Origin: Dallia pectoralis
Taxonomy: Eukaryota; Chordata; Actinopteri; Esociformes; Umbridae
Length of the DNA stretch: 64,000 nucleotides
Reading direction: 5' to 3'
Assembly (NCBI GenBank): GCA_029465975.1
Contig: CM055730.1
Coordinates: forward strand, 23,806,344-23,870,343
The position numbers were made by a program, and so were the translations under genes. Positions 1 through 10,229 of this stretch are shown here, one piece after another; position 1 is the stretch's first letter; every line of letters starts with the position of its first letter. The notes under the pieces are model-generated. The model saw nothing but the letters and a program-made list of their open reading frames with translations. It was not told the DNA's origin and did not search any database.

Positions 1-680
1 GGCCAACTCTGCAGCTGCATCAATCCTTTTGGCTGTGATGCTTGAAGTGTCCGACTGCTTACCGATACTGGACTGAGAAACGGTACCGTAGATGGAGCGG
101 GCGTACTGGTGTGACAGTAGCTGATGAAGGCGTTGTCTTTCTCTATCTGCTTCAAAATCACCATCTATTGCTGTTATACGTTCATTAAGTATTTTCATAA
201 TGTCCTTAGTTACTGCTTCACAAGAGTCCATTTTACGTCTTGTGTCAGGGGATGGCACAGTACACTCCCTTATTTCACTATACACCTTCATCATGTTATT
301 CAAACCCCTTTCAATATCATCGGCCATTTCACACAACTTGTGCTCTGATACGTCAGTCTTTAGGCTTTCTCTGGATGTTCTGATTAGCCCTTTCCATTGG
401 TCATAAAGACTTAACAGTTTTTATCCTTTTTAATCAGTTCGTCTTTTTGGTAGGCTAGCATTTTCTCTGTTAGCACACTAGGCCGCTCTGAACGCCTGGG
501 TAACGTTAATTCGGTCGCAGCCGCCATTTTATGTAGTTCAGCTAATTGTTTTTCTTTGCGTTCAATATCGTCCTTTAATTCCTGCCTTGACATTTTTTCC
601 GTATCTCCTTGATGTAATAAAGCTCTCATTTCGTTGATTTCGGTATGTAGCTCACGTGTTTGCTCATCGATGCCGTCCAT
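1..680 (-). pseudogene. Retroelement polyprotein N-terminal part, frameshifted, runs off the left edge
   Basis: A minus-strand frame starts at 680 (MDGIDEQTRE...) and stops at 411. Coding continues in another frame from about 417 to the window edge, with charged, helix-prone text (e.g. MADDIERGLNNMMKVYSEI) and a terminal DAAAELA. The two parts are offset by a frameshift near 411-417. The style, heptad-like charged helices without zinc knuckles so far, resembles the N-terminal part of BEL/Pao-type retrotransposon polyproteins of fish. The family is not proven. LTRs could not be delimited. Confidence 0.45.
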
Positions 681-689
681 TTTCCGTGT

Positions 690-1716
690 TGTTGTAGCTC
701 GCTGCCAATGCTGTTGCCGTTGTCCTTAACGTTCACGAACCACTCGACGTAGCACACCGAGGTAAAGCTTTTACATCTTTAGCACGTTGAGGTGAAGTTC
801 TTACTGTAGCATGCCCCCTCGAATAAGGATGAGATCTTTACTGGTAGTTTTATGATGTTTATTCCTTATCCGTTCATCATATCACCAACGTAAGAACTGA
901 AATGTATACAAACACATGTAATAGATCAGGTAACATTCTACACATTTTCATGCTGTTTTACATTTGTACAAAACGAACATATTACTAACAAATGCTTTTC
1001 TAAACTGATTAAACAAACCTTTTGCCTCTTCGGAGGGGCTGCAAGAATAAATCTACCATTTACCAGCTTCGTGTCGCAGTGAGCACCGCACTTGCGATGA
1101 CAAGCTAAAAGATACAAACTGCGCTTGACAGGGCACGCGCGCGCTCGCTCCCCAAAAGAAAGTAAAGCGCGTAACTTAAAACAGAAAGTTAACCCCTTCA
1201 GCACAAAAACATAAAAACAAAAAACAATCACCTTTTCTGTGACAAAACACACACACGGTTATTTACAATATCAATGCGACTGTAAAAAAACAGTTAGCTG
1301 GCTTGATCCGTTTAGTGTAACTTAACTTCAATTGTGTCTTCTACATCAAAAATGAAATTGTATATATTTCATTTCAATTTCAATCTCATGGCCATATCGA
1401 TTTACAATAATGCATTATAATGTAACATCTCAGGTAAGACTGCAGCCAAATCGATCACTTCATACTGTAGGGGCGGCAGACAAACAACATTCTATTGTCT
1501 ATGATTACACCATTCATTTTTTCTTAGAATATTTGTAGATACACTTTAGGGGTTTGTGTTTCGTGTAGGCTTACATTATATCGCCACTTCTATCAATATA
1601 TTTTCTTAAATTTTGCCAAACAACATTCAAAAGCAAATTGGCTGCCAATGTGGCTTTCTTATTGAACTTATTATGACGTCATCGCCAAGTGCATGTGGTG
1701 GCTGGAAAATCTTCTA
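690..1716. other. Non-coding flank of the left-edge retroelement
   Basis: Possible 5' untranslated/LTR sequence of the element to the left (about 690-1300), then AT-rich sequence. No conserved coding signal. A frame at 938-1252 (minus) is Cys/Leu-rich low-complexity and not convincing. Confidence 0.3.
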
Positions 1717-1792
1717 CTTTTCTCTCAGAGTGTAATCAGATCAAAAAATAATGCGTGGTTATTTTTGATCTCATTACACTCTGAGAGAAAAG
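1717..1792. repeat. Near-perfect palindrome (hairpin) with 34-35 bp arms
   Basis: Left arm 1717-1751 and right arm 1759-1792 are reverse complements with one mismatch and one indel around a 7-nt loop. The core is tctctcagagtgtaat and its complement. It abuts a Tc1-like terminal region. Confidence 0.85.
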
Positions 1793-1995
1793 TTTTTTGT
1801 TTTTATTCACCCCTCTCAAAGATTTCAGTTGGTTTTTCAATTGAATTGTTCCCGTTATAGGTCACATAAAAAGGTGACATGAAAAGGTGACATGAAAATG
1901 TTCTGACATGATTTATCTTTCGAAAAAAAATCACATCACAAAAACCTGGCATTTGCAGGGGTGTGTAGACTTCTCATATCCACTGTATGATATAG
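1793..1995 (+). mobile_element. Tc1-like transposon 3' end
   Basis: Characteristic tail: gatttcagttggtttttc, then gttataggtcacat, gttctgacatgatttatc, cacaaaaacctggcattt and ggtgtgtagactt. It closely matches the tail of the Tc1-like copy at 56075-56245. The transposase is absent here. Confidence 0.75.
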
Positions 1996-2670
1996 GATTG
2001 TCCGGTACAGACGGTCAGGGCACCAGTAGTTCTGGTTCAGGTCCAAGGAGTCATGCCTTTTAATCTGCCCCATACACAGTTCTTCAACCACTGACGATCC
2101 TCTTCTGTGGGATTCTCAGGACAAAGGGTTGTCAAGGTAACGAAATAAATTTGTAAAGTGCTGTCCCATTTCTATTTACAAAATCCAAGGGCACAGATTG
2201 GGATGGGCCTAAATTTATCTTAAAATGACCCTTTGGGCTTTGTTATTCTCAATGGGTTCAGAACATTTTTTTTTATGTGATTAGCTTTCCAATCAGACAA
2301 GTAATCAGGACATGTGACTGGGAAAACAGGTACTATTTATAGTGCAACTGATTCATGCCAATATAAAACTTTTTGTCATTTCAATCGAGTCCATGGTCCT
2401 TTCCCTATCTGTGCTATTCTTACAGTCTGGCGTAATTATATGCCAAATCGCTTCTGCATAGCTATATATATTGTGGGTGTAAATTTGTGCTCTTTATGGT
2501 TCATATTCCTGGTAATTTGCTGTGCAAACTGTAAGCCCTTGTAGGGTTGTAGCATTTTACCTAATGATGGTATATCAGGTGTAACTCTGCTATTCCCTAA
2601 ACCTTGTGGGGACTGAGATGACAATTACTTGAGTCTGTGCTAAAACACTTTGCGTCGTAGAAACCTGAAA
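1996..2670. other. Unassigned non-coding sequence
   Basis: AT-rich, only short chance frames. No element or gene recognised. Confidence 0.3.
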
Positions 2671-2928
2671 ATGTCTGGTTGTGGAAAGAAGGTTGTCACC
2701 AAAAAGACTTCCACAAGCCGCTCTGCCAGGGAAGGTCTCCAGTTTATTGTATGCAGAATTGAGGAATTTACGCAAACCGCATTGGGTGTAAGAGCAGGAG
2801 TCTACCTCACTGCCATCCAGGAGTATATGTGTGCTGAAGTTCTGGAGCTGGTGAGTAACACATGCCGTGACAATAAGAAGGCACACATTGCTCCCTTGCA
2901 CATCCAAAATGACAGCAGCCGTGTCTAA
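2671..2928 (+). pseudogene. Histone H2A-like processed pseudogene
   Basis: Reads MSGCGKKVVTKKTSTSRSAR, then EGLQF, YLTAIQEYMCAEVLELVSNT and CRDNKKAHIAPLHIQ, lining up with the H2A core (MSGRGK..., GLQFPVGR, YLAAVLEYLTAEILELAGN, ARDNKKTRIIPRHIQLAVRND). The loop after the GLQF segment is degenerate and the LAVR before ND is missing, so the C-terminal docking region is lost. Intronless in a repeat-rich region. Either a decayed retrocopy or, less likely, a divergent short H2A variant. Confidence 0.7.
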
Positions 2929-3181
2929 GGTGTTGAGTCTCATGAGTTTCAAATGCACACTGTGCATGTTGCACCTGCATGCCTTTTTTTTAATTATCCA
3001 AATTGCTAAAAGGTCTACTTTTTCTACTGACTATTGGTGAGCCAGATCGCTATATCCTGGAGATGCAGACCCAGAGGACTGGTGCAGGTTACCCTCATAT
3101 GGGGTGATAAATCCCTTCCTGTACAAACTCTTATTTATTCAGGGGCTGACGAGAGCTTTATTGACATTAAACTTTTGCAAC

Positions 3182-3338
3182 AGCTTAATGTGCTTCAACG
3201 TGTGTCTGGAGAGGATGAGAAGGCCCATTAAGCTGTTGCAAAAGCTTAATGTGCTTCAACGTGTGTCTGGAGAGGATGAGAAGGCACATGAAGTTTTTGC
3301 AACAGCTTAATGTGCCTTCTCATCCTCTCCAGACACAC
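3182..3338. repeat. Local direct plus inverted duplication inside the gypsy protease region
   Basis: A 43-bp segment (agcttaatgtgcttcaac...gagaaggc) occurs at 3182-3224 and again at 3243-3285. A 28-bp part returns inverted at 3311-3338. The spacer 3225-3242 is itself an inverted piece of the preceding ttgcaacagcttaatg. Confidence 0.85.
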
Positions 3339-3560
3339 ATCGAAGCTACGGCTCTAGATGGACATCCAGTTGGGAGGGTGACCCACATTTCTGAGCCAGT
3401 GGATATGCTATTTTCGGGTAAGCACTCTGAGAAGATCCAATTCCTGCCATTACACTCATTTCAGATTCCTGTTATTCATGACTCTGTCGACATAACCCAC
3501 AAGTGGATTGGGCCAATCGAGCTATCCTGAGTTGGAGTCTCCAAGCGGCTGTGCCTCTAA

Positions 3561-3845
3561 AGCCTGTTTTATGCTTCTGCGTCGAATCGACGGCGTACCC
3601 TCGCAGACCCCTCTGCATCGACGCGAACCCCTTTCCGACCCCTACGCCGTAGCTCGACGTGCACCTCCAAAAAATTGTAACTACGCGTCGAGGCGACGCA
3701 GACCACAAGGGCTGTGATTGGTCAGATTATACATCTGGCGGTGAAATGCAACGCAACCCGACGCAGAACCATAAAACGGCCACGACGCCGTAGGAGTGAC
3801 GGCGTAGCTACGCCGTGGAGTTGACGCAATAGCATAATGAGGCCT
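3561..3845. mobile_element. PIF/Harbinger-like MITE with TAA target duplication
   Basis: 285 bp, CG-rich unlike its neighbours. The ends are imperfect inverted repeats (AGCCTGTTTTATGCTTCTGCG versus AGGCCTCATTATGCTATTGCG) followed by CGACGGCGTA-type motifs. TAA flanks both sides (3558-3560 and 3846-3848), the 3-bp TSD typical of Harbinger. No transposase. Confidence 0.75.
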
Positions 3846-4503
3846 TAAGGTCACCCAGACACCCTAGTCCGGAGGAACAGATTGTCATCTCGTTTATTCC
3901 AGGAGAGTAACTGAGCTTAAAGGCAGTCTTCAGTAAAAGCTGCGCAAAGGCTCTTCCACCTCATCAGCCTTACGACTGTGCCATTTATCCTCGCCCTGGT
4001 ACGTCGCCCCCCTCGTGGGCGGTTATATTCCCTGTCTGCACCAGAGATCAAGACTATGGAGGATTATCTTGGGGCTTCTCTCTGGACCGTACTCACCAGA
4101 CCCTCCTCATCGTCTGCAGGTGCTGGGACAAGGACACTGACACTGCGCACCTGCATAGACTACCAGGGAGTCAATGACAACACGCTAAAGAACCGGTACC
4201 CGCTGCCTCTGCTATCCTCAGCTTTTTAACCCCTACAGGGGGCTGTGATCTTACGAAATTGGATCTCCGCAATGCCTATCACCTAGTCCGGATAAGGGAA
4301 GGGAATGATTTACCTGGACTCCTGCCGCCGTGGACCAGGCATTCAACGCCCTCAGGCAACGGTTCACCAAGTCCCTGGTGCTGGTCCACCCTGATCCTGC
4401 CTGGCAGTTTATTGCCTGACGCTCTCACCTGGGTTTTTAGTCTAGCTGGTCCCCATATGGCACCAGAGACCATTCTCCCCATGGCCTGTATGGCCACAAC
4501 CCT

Positions 4504-5440
4504 AGGTTGGGATGTCAATCAATCAATCAGATTTATACAGCTCTTTTTGCAACAAAGTTGTCACAAAGTGCTTTTACAATCACCCAGCCTGAATCCGACA
4601 GAGCACACATCAACTAGTTGAACAAGAAACAAGTTGAACAAGTTGATACACGGCGGCTAGGAAAAACTCCCTGAAGGTCAGATTTAGGAAGAAACCTAGA
4701 GAGGAACCAGGCTCTGAGGGATGACCAGTCCTCCTCTGGCGGTGCTGGGCGAGTTTATGACAGATAATATTATACAGTGCAAGCAGGCAATGTGCAAGCA
4801 TCTTAAAAATCTAAATAGTCCAGGACGAACAAGAGGGTTGATGGGTATGATAGATCTGTGTCCATAGCTGATTGGTCTCACAGCGTGGCCAGCAGGCACG
4901 GGTCCCCCTTAACAGAAGTGGACACAAACACAGGGGGAGGTTGGACACTAGTTTTCAGCACAACAGTATTCCAGTACAGTTCTTAAAGGAGACAGGGGGG
5001 TTAGTGAAACTATGGCCATGAACGGGTAAACCCAGGACATGGCCAGACAGATGTAAGTAGAGACAAGACACAAGGAGAGGTTAGACACCCTGATTCTCTA
5101 CGTCCCCGGCACCATTGTATAGCAGCATAAATCTTAGAATGAGACAAGGGGGTCCAGTGAAGCTGTGGCCCTGAACAGGGTAAACCCCGAAACAGGGCCC
5201 AATAGGCCGGAAAACAACCACCCACTTTGTCGAGCATCAACCCAGGGACGCCAATCGGCCACTACCACTCGGGCAGGTCTAGTTTTTGCTCACAGAGCCA
5301 CTCGAATTGAGGGAACAAAAGAGAACTGTAGCGAGCCAGTGACTCCACCCCCCAAGCAGCATATGGGAGGTTTAGTTTTTGCTCACAAGCTACTCGAAAT
5401 GAGCGAACAAAGGAGAACTATAGCGAGCCAGTGACTCCAC
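4504..5440. repeat. Dispersed fish repeat (AATCAATCAATCAG-type), interrupting gypsy pol
   Basis: Starts atcaatcaatcagattta and continues through gttgtcacaaagtgctttta. The first 200 bp recur in inverse orientation at 12120-12330, and the later part (accccgaacagg, cacccactttg, gggacgccaatcggcca) recurs in diverged form at 49240-49420. No coding content. Family not assigned. Confidence 0.6.
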
Positions 5441-5879
5441 CCCCCAAGCAGCGAATTTGTGGAGACCCGATCCCGGAGGTGGCCTGGCCGTCTGTTCATT
5501 CGCAACCAGGCTCGTACCTCAGTACTGGAGTGGGGTCACTCCTCGAACCTGGCCTGCCAAGCGGGAACACATCAGATGCTGAGGTTTATCCGGCAACGCT
5601 TCTGGTGGCCATCCCTGCTAAGGGTCATTCCAGAGTTTGTTGCTGCATGCGCCATTTGCACCCAGAACAAGACGCCACGACATGCACCGTCCGGCCTCTT
5701 GCAACCCCTGCCGGTTCCTCAACGCCCCTAGTCCCACGTGTCCGTGGACTTTATCACTGGCCTCCCCACTTCGGGGGTCCATAGTTTTGGTCGTGATAGA
5801 ATCAGACGTGAGGCAGCACAGCAATTTAACTGATTCTGCAGCATGGAGGGGTACGGGAGATACGGGAGAAAGAGTGATG

Positions 5880-6490
5880 TATATGTGAAAAGAAAGATTA
5901 CTCATGGGCCTGTGGATTCTGTGACCTCCATGGATCAGTACACCCATTCATAAAGTCTGAAAAAGACTTCGACATAGCAGAGGGATACATTGATCTGGGG
6001 TTGAAGCAGTCTACGATCTGTTCGACAACGCACTTCAAGTCTCTCGCCAATATCAGTCAGTGAGTGTTTCGCAAGGGGATTCTCCCCAAGAGCATATTGA
6101 AAAAGTCCACATCGTCAAAATTAGGAGCATAAACATTGACCAATACTACAGGGGTGCCAGATTGAGCGTGTTACAATTAGATCCTGCCCATTTCTGTCCC
6201 ATATAACATTAGAAGCTGGCTTTGGAATTGAAGTGGGAATGGAAAACCTGACTATATATAGATTTAATACGTAAACCAGTCTCCTAAAGGAATACAGCTT
6301 GATACTTTCTCAAATGGGAGAAATCTCAGTGTCTGGGCTATTTAGAGCCTGGACATTTCAAAACAGGAATTTAATCTAAGGATATCGCTCACTCCGCCGT
6401 CGTCAACATCAGAATTGCTAGCAATGAAATCTAAAGAGGTGAATAATGCACCAGAGAACGAACAAGCATTTTAGCATTGTAAGCCTATAA
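5880..6490 (-). mobile_element. L1-like LINE endonuclease remnant
   Basis: On the minus strand, degenerate text resembles the L1 endonuclease region, including a FNDVDFFNMLLGRIP-like stretch and SLCYVEVFFRL. A related L1 piece lies on the plus strand at 48380-49080. Frames are broken by stops. Confidence 0.45.
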
Positions 6491-6945
6491 AAAATGGAAA
6501 TTTGCAAAAAAAACAGAACATACATACAGAGAAAGAATACAAACAAAAAACAGAAAACAAAAATGTAAAAACATACATACCCATCCAAACTAATGTTTCA
6601 TAACTACTTTTTTATCTTCACAGGCATTTTGCAACACTTGTACCGTTGCGTCATCATGCTGTGTCATCATGCTGCGTCATCATGCTTGTTGTTTCTAAAG
6701 GTGTAAATAACGCAGCTGGTGCTGTTAAGCACTGTGTTGATCACCCCTCTTTATTATGTCTCTAGAGAAATGCACCTTTCCTGGTTGTTTCAAACTATTT
6801 ATCCCTTTTCCATTCCCCAAAAAACACAGGTATACTGGTTGAACAATTACAGCACTCACCTTGGTCATTACAAAAACATTTATGCCTCTAGTCTCGTCCC
6901 ACCTTAAAATTTGGCGTTAATCCAAAATAGTTTAGATATAATATA
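6491..6945. other. Unassigned AT-rich sequence
   Basis: A-rich tract with short repeats of gtcatcatgctg near 6650-6690. No recognisable gene or element. Confidence 0.3.
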
Positions 6946-7065
6946 AATTGCATTGAGGACCTACACACCTCCAGGATGCTGAGGCGAGCGGCAAAGATTG
7001 AGGCCGACCCCTATGTGGTGAAAAGTGTAACCTGTAAATGCCTATTTTTGTCATTTCCAATCTGG
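6946..7065 (+). mobile_element. L2/CR1-like LINE 3' coding fragment
   Basis: Encodes EDLHTSRMLRRAAKIEADP, the C-terminal part of an L2-like ORF2. The same motif appears at 59650-59700 in the larger LINE copy. Confidence 0.55.
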
Positions 7066-8289
7066 CACCTGCATTCAATGGGGATTGTAGGATATAGTAA
7101 ATTACACACTTTTTACCAAACATCAAACCAAGCATATCAATTCAAAATCTAAGGAAGGGTGATGAAGGCGATTAAAAATGCTGGGAAGAGTATAGCTAGG
7201 AACTCTCGGGATGAGCTCTACTGGATCTAAACTGGAGCTTGACAAATAGCTGCCATTAACATCTTCAAAGCCTGGTCCTTGCTCAAGCCAAATTTACTGC
7301 GGTCAGCAAATGGTATGCATGTACCATCAAATTGAAATCAGGAGATTGACCTGGCTGTTCTAAAATTGTCATTTCTTCCCCCAGATGAAAACTATGGTGT
7401 CTTTGTCCTATTGCATGGTGAAGTGCCGCCCAATGAGTCTGGTAGCATTTGCAAAGTAGTAATCAAGGTACTTCTGTACACTTATTAATTAATTTGATAT
7501 CAACATGATGAAGAGAGTCTGTTTCAGATGTAGCCATGGGTGCCCATGCCATAATATGTCCTATACTATGCTTCACTGTGAGAACTCCCCGAAGCCAGTC
7601 CACCGCCACCAACTCCGGCCTTCTAAGCTGCCATCGTTATCTCCTCCCCACTGCACACCTTGTTCAGTCTCGTCATCACTACACCTGGTGTCCATTATCT
7701 CATTAGAGGACTATTTAAGTTCCCTGTGTTTGGTCTTGTCTTTGTGTGGAATTGTTACATGTTACTTGTTGTGAGCTGTGAGAGTTAACTAATATGTGCT
7801 ATGTGCCATCTCGTTTACATTTAGTCCAAGGAACATTAATGCGCTGCGTCGCATATTTATACCACATACCACACGCTATCGGCAGCTTCTGATTCTGTCC
7901 TTCCTTGTCTACACCTCACTACAAGCGTGACATTCACAGCTGATGTGGTGCTTTGGATCATCTACAGTTTCTTTTTTCTCCACGCTTTAGCTTTTACATC
8001 ACTTGATTTTGGTTCACTTTTGTATCACTTGGCTATAAGACTCTGTATCAAAATTGTACTGGCAGAACTTTTTTGTAAAATCTAATCCGGCCTTTCTGTT
8101 TTTTATGCTGTTCCAGTGTTAGGATCTTGTAGTGTAGCAAGATGTTTGTAATGCTGCAGCTGAAGTCTCCTGCAAATAGGAGTTTTGACATTAACACTTA
8201 CAGTATATTAGAGGTTTTTTTAAGCCCTTGTCATTTTCCTTCCCATCCTTTTTCATTTGCCTTGAGTGTAAAGTTAAATAAATAAATAC
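7066..8289. other. Unassigned sequence left of the LINE insertion
   Basis: Non-coding. The 7505-7774 frame is Ser/His/Leu-rich and has no family resemblance. Possibly remnants of older transposons, none identified. Confidence 0.3.
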
Positions 8290-8305
8290 ATTTTCATTTT
8301 ACTGT

Positions 8306-9785
8306 GTAGTTGTAGAGGTTGTAGAGGCTACACAGTGGCAAAGCCCCAGGGACTGATGAGATTCGTCCAGAAATGCTAAAAGCTTTAGGTGGGGAAGGAC
8401 TGTCTTGAGGAGTGGCAGACCGGGGGGTGGTTCCCCTCTTCAAAAAGGGGGACCAGAGAGTGTGTGCAAATTACAGAGGTATCACACTCCTCAGCCTCCC
8501 TGGTAAAGTTTACTCCAAAGTGCTGGAAAGGAGGGTTCGGCCAATAGTCGAACCTCGGATTGAAGAGGAACAATGCGGTTTTCGTCCTGGCCGGGGAACC
8601 ACGGACCAGCTCTTTACTCTCGCAAGGATCCTGGAGGGGGCCTGGGAGTATGCCCACCCAGTCTACATGTGTTTTGTGGATCTAGAGAAGGCATATGACC
8701 GGATACCCCGGGATATTTTGTGGGAGGTGCTGCGGGAGTATGGGGTGAGCGGGTCTCTTCTCAGGGCCATCCAATCTCTGTACGCTCAAAGCACGAGTTG
8801 TGTCCGTGTTCTCGGCAGTAAGTCGGATTCGTTCCCAATGGGGGTTGGCCTCCACCAGGGCTGCGCTTTGTCACCAATCCTGTTTGTGATATTCATGGAC
8901 AGGATATCAAGGCGTAGTCATGTGGGGAGGGGTATCTGTTCGGTGGGCTGAGGGTTACATCACTGCTTTTTGCGGATGATGTGGTCCTGATGGCTTCATC
9001 GGTCGGTGACCTGCAGCACTCACTGGATCGGTTCGCAGCCGAGTGTGAAGCGGCTGGGATGAGAGTTAGCACCTCTAAATCTGAGGCCATGACTCTCAGT
9101 AGGAAACCGGTGGAATGCCTACTCCGGGTAGGGAGTGAGTCCTTACCCCAAGTGAAGGAGTTTAAGTACCTCAGGGTCTTGTTTGAGAGTGAGGGGACAA
9201 TGGAGCGTGAGATTGACCGGAGAATCGAAGCAGCGGGGGCGGTGTTGCATTCGCTTTACCGCACCGGTGTGACGAAAAGAGAGCTGAGCCGTAAGACAAA
9301 GCTCTCGATCTACCGGTCATTCTTTGTTCGTACTCTCACCTATGGTCATGAAAGCTGGGTCATGACTGAAAGAACAAGATTGCGGGTACAAGCGGCCGAA
9401 ATGGGTTTTCTCAGGAAGGTGGCTGGCCTCTCCCTTAGAGACAGGGTGAGAAGCTCAGTCATCCGAGAGGAACTCGGAGTAGAGCCGCTGCTCCTTCGTG
9501 TAGAAAGGAGCCAGTTGAGGTGGTTCGGGAATCTAGTAAGAATGCCACCTGGGCGCCTCCCTAGAGAGGTGTTCCAGGCACGTCCAGCTGGGAGGACACC
9601 ACTTGGAAGACCCAGGACTAGGTGGAGAGATTATATCTCCACACTGGCCTGAAAACGCCTCGGGATTCCCCAGTCAAAGCTGGCTAATGTTGCCAGGGAA
9701 AGGGAAGTTTGGTGTCCCCTGCTAGAGCTGCTACCCCTGCGACCCGACCCCGGATAAGCGGTTGTAGATAAGAGATGAATGAGAG
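8306..9785 (+). mobile_element. 5'-truncated LINE with reverse transcriptase, 16-bp TSD
   Basis: Non-LTR retrotransposon with RT motifs in order: KAPGTDEIRPEMLKAL (8340), PLFKKGDQRVCANYRGITLL, EEEQCGFRPGRGTTDQLFTL, CFVDLEKAYDRIPR, HQGCALSPILFVIFMDRI, then after a frame change SLLFADDVVLM and the thumb/C-terminal RLRVQAAEMGFLRKVAG and RGRPRTRWRDY-like end. An in-frame stop (8406-8408) and a deletion precede PLFKKGD, and a single-base frameshift lies at about 8935. The flanks repeat ATTTTCATTTTACTGT exactly (8290-8305 and 9786-9801), a TSD from target-primed reverse transcription. The 3' tail is gatgaatgagaga-like. Clade not assigned with confidence (RTE/L1-like). Confidence 0.88.
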
Positions 9786-9801
9786 ATTTTCATTTTACTG
9801 T

Positions 9802-10229
9802 CTCTCATACATGTGAAAGGTACTGTATATTATCATTTTGAAGCAATGCAATAACCAAGGAATGGCATATGAATGTATGTTTACAAGTGTGTGTACGACT
9901 GAATCACTGAGTTATGTGTGACTAGAAGTAATCTCTTGTTGTCAACCACATTAATCATTAACCATCATACAATGAATCTGGGCAGAGGGTCATGTATTGA
10001 TACATTTTCACAGTGAGTTTGACTTTTTGTTTTAAATTTTAGTTTGTCTTCCTTCCGAAGCTTAAGATATGTTCAATTGTCTATGATTAGGGAGCTATGA
10101 CTTTAAAAAAGTTTGAGAATTATGATTGTAACATTTTAAAATAAAAGAATGTGACAACAGGTTTTGTATCAATTTGATTCTGTATTTTATTCAGTATGAA
10201 ATGTATAAAAGGGAAAGGAAATTAATTAA
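9802..10229. other. Unassigned sequence between two LINEs
   Basis: AT-rich and non-coding. Contains attaatcattaac at 9950-9962, one base off the HNF1 consensus. Confidence 0.3.

Larger units (their letters stand above)
3034..5800 (+). mobile_element. Ty3/gypsy-like pol remnant (protease, RT and integrase pieces)
   Basis: Pieces in the right order on the plus strand but in several frames with stops. Retropepsin region around 3130-3470 (SGADESFIDIKLLQQLNV, ALDGHPVGRVTH). RT N-terminal part around 3980-4300 (RLYSLSAPEIKTMEDYL, CIDYQGVNDNTLKNRYPLPL, DLRNAYHLVRI). Integrase zinc-binding region around 5530-5770 (HQMLRFIRQRFWWPSL, CAICTQNKTPRHAPSGLL, then VDFITGLP in another frame). Fish gypsy elements carry these motifs. 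The copy is dead: interrupted by a MITE at 3561-3845 and by a repeat block at 4504-5440. Confidence 0.8.

Noticed and set aside
938..1252. 104-aa minus frame near the left-edge retroelement
   Set aside because: Low-complexity Phe/Val/Leu text, no homologue recognised; may be LTR sequence.
7505..7774. 89-aa frame beginning MMKRVCFRCSHGCPCHNM (zinc-finger-like cysteines)
   Set aside because: Cys/His spacing fits no finger class and the rest is Ser/Leu low complexity; no splice or promoter context.
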